This document shows positions 28,420 to 35,874 of a stretch of 64,000 nt of DNA, piece after piece. The notes under the pieces are model-generated. The model made no database searches, was not told the origin of the DNA, and worked only from the letters and a program-made list of their open reading frames with translations. Numbering within the stretch: position 1 is the first letter of the stretch; the number at the start of each line of letters is the position of its first letter. This DNA comes from Neiella holothuriorum. Its GTDB lineage: Bacteria > Pseudomonadota > Gammaproteobacteria > Enterobacterales > Neiellaceae. Both the position numbers and the translations under genes were made by a program. The DNA lies in contig NZ_JAHZSS010000007.1 in NCBI RefSeq assembly GCF_019457915.1, forward strand, positions 62,001 through 126,000. The letters run 5' to 3'.

Positions 28420-28569
28420 ATGGCTGTTAAACATACACCTACAGGAGTTGTTCACAAGGGGGCCAAAGGAGGAAAGACAGGTTGTGGGGTTGACACAAAG
28501 AAGCACTCGGCTCATTGGACACCGTCATCACAAAGAATTACCTGTGACAAAAATGGCTGTAAAAATTAG
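28420..28569 (+). CDS. 49-aa Cys/Gly/Lys-rich small protein
   Basis: The frame opens at 28372, but the ATG at 28420 has an AAGGAG Shine-Dalgarno 6 nt upstream and is the likely start. The product is basic, with GAKGGKTGCGVDTKKHSAHW and a C-terminal TCDKNGCKN. Three Cys and several His could bind one zinc. I do not recognise the family. It is followed by a hairpin, so it may be its own transcript ahead of the ATPase gene. Confidence 0.65.
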   Translation: MAVKHTPTGVVHKGAKGGKTGCGVDTKKHSAHWTPSSQRITCDKNGCKN

Positions 28570-28582
28570 GTAGTAACTCTGT

Positions 28583-28632
28583 ATTCGCCAAGTTTAGAAA
28601 TGCTTCAGTATTTCAGCTTGGCGAATTTTCAT
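28583..28632 (+). terminator. Hairpin after the 49-aa gene
   Basis: A perfect 10-bp stem (ATTCGCCAAG, 28583-28592, with CTTGGCGAAT, 28617-28626) has a 24-nt loop and is followed by TTTC. The long loop makes it a weaker terminator candidate. Confidence 0.45.
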
Positions 28633-28742
28633 TCGCTCTAGCCCACTAAAATACGGCATAAAATCAAAAAATAGCCGAACTCCGAAGGCTGGGTGTTCCC
28701 TGTGTTGATGACTAGCCAAGTGACGATATAAAAGGAATTATT

Positions 28743-31361
28743 ATGATTAGGGCTGAATATCTTCGATTCATGCAAACCCTTCAGGGGCCAAGTACGACGG
28801 ACTCTGTGCGTAGAATAGCGAACATTGTGTCATATCATTTAGAGGAATTAACTCCTTTAAGTACTCATCAGGGACAGCGTATAAGAAAAATGGTTGACCT
28901 ATCCCATGCTAACTGGGAAGGGGCTCCAACTCATATTCCACCAATTCCAGACGACAGTGCTGCACCAGAGATACAGCTATCACGATTAAAAACTATGACT
29001 GTCGGTCCATTCAGAGGTTTTGCACAACAGGAAGAGTTTGACCTAAACAGCCGTCTAGTACTGGTCTATGGCCCCAATGGAACTGGCAAATCAAGCTTTT
29101 GTGAGGCGCTGGAGTATGCATTGCTGGGTAACGTAGCTGAAGCGGAAAGCAAGCGTTTTCGTGATCAAAACGAATACTTAAAAAATGCTCACGTTAATGC
29201 TTTTACTGCCCCTGTGGTAGTGTCAGAAGATGAGCAAGGGAGCGATATTAGCGTCACAGCGAATGAGTCAGCATATCGATTTTGTTTTGTCGAGAAAAAC
29301 CGCATTGATAGCTTTTCAAGAATAGCTGCGCAAGCGCCCGCGAGACAAACTGAGTTAATTGCAACGTTATTTGGCCTAGAGTCATTTACCAGTTTTACAC
29401 GCAACTTTACCTCAGAAATTAGCAGTCAATACATAGACTTACAAGGTAAGGAGGCTCTTTTGCTTGCACAAAAACAGCAAAGCCTTCAGGGAGCGCAACA
29501 ACAGATTCAATCAAGTTCCGCCGAGTTACATCGAATTGCCGAGGAAGAACAGAGGTTAGCTAATAGTTTCAGAGCAGGCACCAGCTTTGAGCAAATGAAA
29601 GTGGAGCTTAGCGGGAATGATCACACTCCTGGACTAATACAGCAGTTAGAGGTTGAATTACAACACCCAACACCGCTTAAAAGTGGCCTAAGCAAGGGAG
29701 CTATAGAGGCTATGGGAAATGAAGCGGCCTCCATGATTTCCGAGTTAAGGATAAAGCAACAAAAATTAGTTGATTCTAGTCATCAGGTCTCATTTAAACA
29801 GCTTTATGAAGCGGTAGTTCAAGTCCAGCAGAGTAGTTCAGATGCATGTCCTGCTTGTAAAACACCATTGCAGCAAGTTGTGGTAAACCCGTATATGCAT
29901 GCAGGACAAGAGTTAACTAAATTGCAGGATTTGGCAGCACTTCAGCAGGGCGTGATTCAACTTAAACAATCTGTACTACAAAATTTGTTTAATATTTCAC
30001 AAACACTCAACACCTGCTTGAAGTTCTTCTCTCAGGGTAACCCTTTAAAGCCATTTGAGATTGTGAATGCACAGCCCGAATTAACGTGGTGGGATTCGCT
30101 GTTGAGGCAGTTGCCAGATAATTATACGGCCTGGCAGCACTTAGTTAGTCAAGTTGAGCAGCTTGAAGCAAGTGATAAAAAAGCAGAAGAAGCGTTAAGA
30201 CTCAAAGGCGAAAAACAAAATGAACTAAACCGGTTGCGTGACTTAGCACGTCAGGTGACGGTATTAGAGACTCAAATGCAAACAGTGACGAATAACACAC
30301 TTGCATCTCAAAGGGTTATTGATAATTTTCAGATAGATAATGCTCAATTAATTGAGAGTGTAGAAGCTGAAAAGGCTGTCATTGTAAAGAATCAGGAAAT
30401 TGTTGCTGCATACGCAGCATTTGTTCAGAAGCTAACAAGCTACAGTAATAGTCTGCCAGCACAGCTAGTAGCTGATTTGGGTGAGCAGGTTGTCCGATTG
30501 TATAACTCGTTCAATCGGAATGACGTTCAAAGTGAGTTATTGGCAGATGTGAAGCTTCCATTGGCTCAAAATCAAAGACTAAGAATAGCTTTTCAAAGCA
30601 AACCTGAGCAATTTTTCGATGCTCTACACGTCCTGAGTGAGGGGCATGTACGTTGTTTGGGGTTAGCCATTTTGTTGGCCAAAAACCTGAAGGAGCAAGC
30701 TCCTTTACTTATCTTTGACGATCCTGTAAATGCGATTGACGATGATCACCGCGAGTCAATTAGACGAACCTTGTTTGCAGATCATTTTTTCATGGCCAAG
30801 CAAGTTGTGTTGACCTGTCATGGAGAGGAATTCTTTAAAGATATTCAGAACTTGCTTTCGGTCGCAGACATTCGAGAATCTAAATTACTGAGTTTCTTAC
30901 CGAGGTTAGGTGAGCAGCATATACGAGTAGATTATAACTGTGCACCAAGAAACTACATCTTGGCAGCAACAACCCATATAGAACGAAATGAGGTGAGAGA
31001 AGCGTTAGCAAAGTCCCGTCAGGCACTTGAAGCCCTAACCAAAGATAAGATCTGGAAATACGTACACAGGCACGGGGACGGGAATCTAAGTATAAAGTTA
31101 CGCTCTTCTACCGAACCAATTGCGTTGAGAAATTTAACTGAGCAGCTCAGAAGTAAGATCGGCCGAGCAGAGTTTACTGATCCAAACAAAAACGCGATTT
31201 ATGATCCCATTGATACTTTGCTCGGTATTAACCGCGGGAGTCGGGAGTGGCGATATTTGAACAAAGGAACTCATGAAGAGTTTGATCGGGCCGAGTTTGA
31301 TCGAGGTACTGTTACAGATATTGTTTCAGCATTAGTTGGCTTAGATGAGGCTCTTGGGTAA
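28743..31361 (+). CDS. Rad50/RloC-like ATPase with zinc hook and predicted C-terminal HEPN RNase domain
   Basis: The 872-aa protein has a 70-residue N-terminal extension, then an SMC/Rad50-type head: Walker A GPNGTGKSS (residues 110-118), a coiled coil with the zinc-hook CPAC (Cys369, Cys372), ABC signature LSEGHVRCLGL (about 633) and Walker B LLIFDDP (Asp659, Asp660). The tail is helical, with the HEPN-like helix REALAKSRQALEAL (Arg759, Glu763) and R-YLNKGT-H (Arg837 to His844), an Rx6H motif as in HEPN ribonucleases. RloC, a phage-defence anticodon nuclease, combines the same elements. So this is probably a defence toxin carried as cargo; RNase activity is inferred from motifs only. Confidence 0.75.
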   Translation: MIRAEYLRFMQTLQGPSTTDSVRRIANIVSYHLEELTPLSTHQGQRIRKMVDLSHANWEGAPTHIPPIPDDSAAPEIQLSRLKTMTVGPFRGFAQQEEFDLNSRLVLVYGPNGTGKSSFCEALEYALLGNVAEAESKRFRDQNEYLKNAHVNAFTAPVVVSEDEQGSDISVTANESAYRFCFVEKNRIDSFSRIAAQAPARQTELIATLFGLESFTSFTRNFTSEISSQYIDLQGKEALLLAQKQQSLQGAQQQIQSSSAELHRIAEEEQRLANSFRAGTSFEQMKVELSGNDHTPGLIQQLEVELQHPTPLKSGLSKGAIEAMGNEAASMISELRIKQQKLVDSSHQVSFKQLYEAVVQVQQSSSDACPACKTPLQQVVVNPYMHAGQELTKLQDLAALQQGVIQLKQSVLQNLFNISQTLNTCLKFFSQGNPLKPFEIVNAQPELTWWDSLLRQLPDNYTAWQHLVSQVEQLEASDKKAEEALRLKGEKQNELNRLRDLARQVTVLETQMQTVTNNTLASQRVIDNFQIDNAQLIESVEAEKAVIVKNQEIVAAYAAFVQKLTSYSNSLPAQLVADLGEQVVRLYNSFNRNDVQSELLADVKLPLAQNQRLRIAFQSKPEQFFDALHVLSEGHVRCLGLAILLAKNLKEQAPLLIFDDPVNAIDDDHRESIRRTLFADHFFMAKQVVLTCHGEEFFKDIQNLLSVADIRESKLLSFLPRLGEQHIRVDYNCAPRNYILAATTHIERNEVREALAKSRQALEALTKDKIWKYVHRHGDGNLSIKLRSSTEPIALRNLTEQLRSKIGRAEFTDPNKNAIYDPIDTLLGINRGSREWRYLNKGTHEEFDRAEFDRGTVTDIVSALVGLDEALG

Positions 31362-31494
31362 CTATCATTTTGAACAGAGGTGTTTGGCTGTACTTCACAA
31401 TACCAATGAAGAATTTGCTTTCCATCACTTTTCAGATAGTCACTGAATAGAGAAGCTCTATGATCTGTCATGTTATACATTCTATGGAGAAAAA

Positions 31495-32208
31495 GTGTCT
31501 AAGATATTCGCTTTCGTAAAATTATTTGAAAATAGAGATTATGCTGAAGATTTTGTGAACGGAAAATTGTTCATGAATACCATTCGCTCTTTTAAAGAGT
31601 ATAAAGACGAATCAGGGGAGTTACGGGGCGATGAGTATGAGGGGGTAGTTGCCTTATACCAGCCAGACAAACTAGGTGAAATCAGGTTGGGTGAGCATAC
31701 TATTCCGGCTTCTGACTTGGCCGCACCTATAGTTATACACGGGAATAATCTTTTGGATCATAATGTCTTCTGCATTTACTCACTAAATAGTCGAGGGCAC
31801 GAAACAGTATCGTCAGAAACAATATCTGATTTCAAACGAACGCTTGAGCTTCATGAGTCATGCTTTGGGTTGGGCAAGTTCTGTGTTGTTATCACGAATG
31901 CTTCACAGTTTATTGCACGCTGTAGATCAGCAATCGAAAAGATCAACTTAAAAGGTAATCTTGGTTTAGTTGATTATTTCAATGAAGATGAGTTTCATGG
32001 GAGCATGCCCGGAGATAAGCTTGGATATCAAAAGCGGAGCTTGTTTTCACAGCAGCGAGAGTACCGAGTGAAGGTTGATATCAATCGGACTGACTCTAGT
32101 CCATATATTCTGGATATTGGTAATCTAAACGATATTGCAGTAATAACCACTCCAAAAGAATTCAATTCTAAGCTAGAACTTAAGCTCCCCGATGGCAGCA
32201 ATGCATAG
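31495..32208 (+). CDS. Unknown 237-aa protein, partner of the Rad50-like ATPase
   Basis: The start is a GTG with GGAG 5 nt upstream. I do not recognise the domain. Conserved-looking blocks are KLFENRDYAEDFVNGKLFMN, FKEYKD and RGDEYEG near the N terminus, and QQREYRVKVD near the C terminus. It is soluble, with no membrane segment. It follows the ATPase gene by 133 bp on the same strand, so the pair may form one defence system, with this protein as effector, sensor or antitoxin. Which one cannot be told from sequence. Confidence 0.6.
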   Translation: MSKIFAFVKLFENRDYAEDFVNGKLFMNTIRSFKEYKDESGELRGDEYEGVVALYQPDKLGEIRLGEHTIPASDLAAPIVIHGNNLLDHNVFCIYSLNSRGHETVSSETISDFKRTLELHESCFGLGKFCVVITNASQFIARCRSAIEKINLKGNLGLVDYFNEDEFHGSMPGDKLGYQKRSLFSQQREYRVKVDINRTDSSPYILDIGNLNDIAVITTPKEFNSKLELKLPDGSNA

Positions 32209-32495
32209 CAACGTGCTACTAAGTAATATTTAATTTAATCAGCTCTATATGGTTTCTCAGAGTGCATGTTACCCATACATTTTCTCATCAACACCACCAG
32301 GCATAGAGAGCCAGGGCTAACAAACTTTTGTCCATAAACGCACTAGTTGATAACACACGCATGACACTTAATGGTTGTGATTAAGGCCAGATTTAACCAT
32401 TTTATTCGGCTAATTCAGCAAGCTAGAGTGATTAACTTGAATACTCAGCTTTATCAGTATTAGCCAATCATGCGCTCTCATCGCAGAGAGAGAAG

Positions 32496-33875
32496 TTATG
32501 CTAAGTTCCCATGCTCCTGAAAGACTTTAATCACGCGATGATGAAAGTGGCCGAAACTTAGTGTGTCAAAATTTAGGTTGTTGGCAGGAAGTGTCAGTTC
32601 GCTAAAGCTGAGCACGCCGGTACCCAAGCTTTGCGGGGGCAAGGCTTGCACTGATTGATGCTCGCAGTCTATTAGCGCAATATCAGGCAAGGTTTTGTTT
32701 TGAGGCTCAACGGTCACCAATGAGCAACTTTCTGGGATGTCGTCTTGGACTCGCTGCGCGTATTCAACTAAACGGCGCTCAGCAAAGGTAAATAGCCACG
32801 CTTCTTGGTTGGGCGCTTGATTCACTCGAAGGATTCGCCCTAGAACTTGCCTGAAATAGAGCTCTGTTCGTACCGTACTAACATGGCAGCAGACTTGTAG
32901 GCGTGGAATGTCAGTGCCTTCGCTAATCATGCCAACGCTAACAATCCATTGCAGATTGTTGTGACGAAACGATTCGATTTGCTGATGTGGGCGCTCTTTT
33001 TGATAGGTGACGATGCAAACTGACTGGTCAAATTCGCACTTGAGCAGCTGAGCAATTTCATTCGCGTGAGCCACTGACGATGCCACCACAAGTCCGCCTG
33101 CATTTGGGGACTGTTGACGTATTGCAGACAGCTTACGGCACGCCAGTTTTAGCAAGTGTTTTAGCGCTGTAGGCTCCTCAACAACGCTACGGTATGAGTG
33201 CTTGGTTTCTTTAAGCATCTGCTGCAGGCTGGAAAAGTGCTTAACACCGTCGTTTTGCGAGCGACTTTCAACCTGATTATCCACTAGCACAATTTTAGGA
33301 ATGCGGCATACACCATCCGCAACGGCTTGTGTAAGGCCGTATTGGTAATCAACCACAAGTTTACCTTCTGGGTTGGTATATTTTGCCAACGCAATAGGAA
33401 GCTCGTCTGAGCGCCATGGCGTGCCAGACATGGCAAGCGTGTAACTTGCAAGGCTTTGCACTCGCCTCATGATCATTTGCCCCCACATGTTGGCCTGTGG
33501 CGACCCCGTTGAGCAATGATGGATTTCATCAAAAACCACGAATACTCGGTAACGCGATAACGTCTGCCAGAAGCTGTCTGAAAGGAACTGTATAGCCTGA
33601 TATGTTAGGCATTTTCCTATCGAGCCAAGCCCGCCATCAAAGCTGCAACCGAGATGTTTTGAGAATGTTGCTGTGATGCCATTGCAGACTTCTTTAGCTG
33701 GCGCAAAACAAAGCACTAAATCAATTTGACGACTTTGGAGCAGTCGCTTAGCAACTTCTGCGGCAAGGAAGGTTTTACCGCTGCCAGGCGTTGCCTGCAG
33801 GAAGAAATGAGCTTCGTCAGAGAAGTATTTGTGTTCTACGAGTTGTGCACACTCTTGCTGCCAGCCTCTTAGCAC
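32496..33875 (-). CDS. SF2 DEAD/DEAH-type helicase
   Basis: The 459-aa protein has Walker A ATPGSGKT (about residues 29-36), DEIH as motif II, SGTPWRSD as motif III, and motifs V and VI in EGTDIPRLQ and RQVLGRILR. The compact form without accessory domains resembles the helicase core of type III restriction and related defence proteins. It overlaps the upstream gene by 7 bp, so the two are translated together. The pair sits between the cas and tns modules and downstream of Xre operators, so it may serve either defence or transposition. Confidence 0.8.
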   Translation of the reverse strand: MLRGWQQECAQLVEHKYFSDEAHFFLQATPGSGKTFLAAEVAKRLLQSRQIDLVLCFAPAKEVCNGITATFSKHLGCSFDGGLGSIGKCLTYQAIQFLSDSFWQTLSRYRVFVVFDEIHHCSTGSPQANMWGQMIMRRVQSLASYTLAMSGTPWRSDELPIALAKYTNPEGKLVVDYQYGLTQAVADGVCRIPKIVLVDNQVESRSQNDGVKHFSSLQQMLKETKHSYRSVVEEPTALKHLLKLACRKLSAIRQQSPNAGGLVVASSVAHANEIAQLLKCEFDQSVCIVTYQKERPHQQIESFRHNNLQWIVSVGMISEGTDIPRLQVCCHVSTVRTELYFRQVLGRILRVNQAPNQEAWLFTFAERRLVEYAQRVQDDIPESCSLVTVEPQNKTLPDIALIDCEHQSVQALPPQSLGTGVLSFSELTLPANNLNFDTLSFGHFHHRVIKVFQEHGNLA

Positions 33876-34372
33876 TTGGTTTCACTCCTCAGCGAGTCGA
33901 TGGTGGCAGTGACAGCTTTTACTTTACCTAACAAATTTGCGGAGCGAATTTGTGCTTCGTACAGTAATTTACTTAGTGATACGCCTAGACTTGGAAAGCG
34001 AGCGATAAGGGATTGGTATTCTTGGATTTCACCCAGCGTTATCTCAAGCTCGCCTTTGTGGCAGCTCAACTCTTCACACAATACCTTTTTATCATCATTC
34101 TGAATGAGGCGACTTGTTTTAGGCTGCTGATATTTGGCTTTGTGCGAAGCAAACGATTGCGCAAGAAATTCGTCTGAAACGACATAACGCTTGGAACCAT
34201 CAACCTCTGTAGTATTCAACCAACCTTTACGCTGAAAGTTCAAAATTTGCCGGTATATTTTCTTTCTTGCCTCATTAGGGTCTTGCGGTAACAAGTTCGC
34301 GTCTAATGCTGCATTCCTCAATTCAACAACCGTAAAATTATTCATCTCCTTTTCAATCAGCAGCTTAAACAT
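33869..34372 (-). CDS. Winged-helix-like protein coupled to the helicase
   Basis: The frame opens at 34423, inside an operator-rich region; the ATG at 34372 (MFKLLIEKEMNNFTVVELRN) gives 167 aa and is preferred. The first 80 residues look like a winged helix (IYRQILNFQRKGWLNTTEVDG, wing SKRYVV). The C-terminal half is helical. No named family is recognised. It should bind DNA or a protein and guide the helicase encoded by the overlapping next gene. Confidence 0.6.
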   Translation of the reverse strand: MFKLLIEKEMNNFTVVELRNAALDANLLPQDPNEARKKIYRQILNFQRKGWLNTTEVDGSKRYVVSDEFLAQSFASHKAKYQQPKTSRLIQNDDKKVLCEELSCHKGELEITLGEIQEYQSLIARFPSLGVSLSKLLYEAQIRSANLLGKVKAVTATIDSLRSETKC

Positions 34373-34421
34373 GATGGCATTAATTTTTGGGACAGCTTTC
34401 ACTAACGTCAGACACCTTGAC

Positions 34422-34476
34422 AAAACTTAGGATTGCTAAGTATACAGAAATCAGCAAAACTTAGACAATCTAAGTT
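34422..34476. promoter_or_regulatory. Twin Xre-type operators between the helicase operon and xre
   Basis: Site A (34422-34440) reads AAAACTTAG-GATTG-CTAAG and site B (34456-34476) reads AAAACTTAG-ACAAT-CTAAGTT. Both share the CTTAG-N5-CTAAG core of the tniQ operator. They lie between the divergent xre (start 34503) and the winged-helix/helicase operon (start 34372), placed to control both. Confidence 0.85.
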
Positions 34477-34502
34477 ACCTACGGTTGTTTGATGATGAAT
34501 AA

Positions 34503-34814
34503 GTGCTCAACGAAAACCCGATCCCAGCGAGGCTCAAAGCCGCCCGTAAAAAAGCCAAGATCACGCAAAAGGAACTTGGGGTAAAAATTGGCATGGAGGA
34601 GAGCTCAGCGAGTGGCCGCATGAACCACTACGAAAAAGGGCGACATATGCCCGACATAGGAACGTTGCGGCGAATGGCACAAGAGCTCAATGTGCCGCTC
34701 AATTACTTTTTTTGCGATGATGACCTAAGCGCTGAAATAGCCTGTGCAATTGCAAAATTAAGCACTGAACAACAAACCAAGTTACTCGAAGATTTGGTAA
34801 AACAATCAGACTAA
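34503..34814 (+). CDS. Xre-family HTH repressor of the transposon
   Basis: The 103-aa protein starts at a GTG. Residues about 7-65 are an Xre/Cro-type HTH (ARLKAARKKAKITQKELGVK ... MPDIGTLRRMAQELNVPLNY). The C-terminal 35 residues probably dimerise. It is divergent from the helicase operon and convergent with tnsC, overlapping its 3' end by 4 bp. Three matching dyads nearby make it the likely autoregulated repressor of xre, the helicase operon and tniQ-cas. Xre control of I-F3 guide and transposition genes is known in other elements. Confidence 0.88.
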   Translation: MLNENPIPARLKAARKKAKITQKELGVKIGMEESSASGRMNHYEKGRHMPDIGTLRRMAQELNVPLNYFFCDDDLSAEIACAIAKLSTEQQTKLLEDLVKQSD

Positions 34815-35872
34815 GCTTTAAGTGGCTTTTTGCTAAGCAGCATACTCAAAGGTAGATGGTCACTAAACCGAGGTTTGAGAAGTTTGTCCTCATCGTTAGT
34901 TGCTGTGGTGTTATAGCTTGAACTGACTTGAATTTGGCTCAAGTCGATAGCATCGAACGGCATGGTAAAGGGATTTTCATCTTGCTTAAACTTTTGCTCA
35001 AATGCTTTGGCAAGTACGCCTTTATCGAGTGGAGCATCTTGTTGAAGGCTCAGCATCAAGGCATATTGCAGGAAGTTTTTTAAAGCTCGCGGTTCGCCTT
35101 TCGACATTGCAAATAGCGGATAAAGAACGTCATTGCTTGTTAGGTTTGGCTTATCCTCAAAGCCCATCCTTGATGCCAAACCAGCTACAAACATTGCAAA
35201 GTGGCGCTTTTTCTCGGTATCGATTCGATACTCGATTTTTCCTGACTCTCTTATCGTGCGTATCAATTTAAAGTACTCCAACTCTCGCCGCCAGGTTAAG
35301 CGGGAATTCCATTGGGGCTCTTCGGCTAAAATTTCCGCATACGGCATCCCAGCAAGTACAAAAGATACGCAGGCCTCTTCACTAATGTACTTAAATGTAT
35401 TGGCGATCTCCTGTCTCTGTTGAGGAGATGAATACTCAACTAATTCCTGAACTTCATTGACGATGATTAACTCTACCGATTTACGTTTGAGCTGAGTTAC
35501 GAGACCTTTAGCGAGCGCTACTTCGCTTCGATTTCGAATCGGGCGCGAACCAGAATTTTGCCCTAAGTCGACGAGCAATTGCATTAAAGAGTTACGTTCA
35601 GAAACTTTACTAGGAACTCGAGTCGACAAAACCGGCTGCGCTGCGAATGAGCCTGCGGAGACTTCAAAGCGAGATAAGTAATTGGCTATTAGCGCGGACT
35701 TTCCTGAGCCAGCCTCTCCAGTTAAAAGAAACGATTCGGCCTCGGCTCCAAGTGAATGTTGAAACCTAAGCTGATCAAATATGTCATATATTTCGGTTAT
35801 TTGAGGGTGCTCAATGTAGCAGTTGGCAAATACAGATAACTGCTCACGTTGTGGGAGGGTAAGATTTTTCAA
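34811..35872 (-). CDS. tnsC: TnsC AAA+ regulator of transposition
   Basis: The 353-aa AAA+ protein has Walker A TGEAGSGKSAL (about residues 47-57) and Walker B ELIIVNEVQEL (about residue 140), where the usual Asp is Asn; the catalytic Glu remains. Arg-rich segments follow. It polymerises on target DNA marked by Cascade-TniQ and activates TnsB. It lies 2 bp after tnsB in a tnsABC operon. The Asn in Walker B seems to be a family feature of I-F3 TnsC, from memory. Confidence 0.92.
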   Translation of the reverse strand: MKNLTLPQREQLSVFANCYIEHPQITEIYDIFDQLRFQHSLGAEAESFLLTGEAGSGKSALIANYLSRFEVSAGSFAAQPVLSTRVPSKVSERNSLMQLLVDLGQNSGSRPIRNRSEVALAKGLVTQLKRKSVELIIVNEVQELVEYSSPQQRQEIANTFKYISEEACVSFVLAGMPYAEILAEEPQWNSRLTWRRELEYFKLIRTIRESGKIEYRIDTEKKRHFAMFVAGLASRMGFEDKPNLTSNDVLYPLFAMSKGEPRALKNFLQYALMLSLQQDAPLDKGVLAKAFEQKFKQDENPFTMPFDAIDLSQIQVSSSYNTTATNDEDKLLKPRFSDHLPLSMLLSKKPLKA

Positions 35873-35874
35873 TG

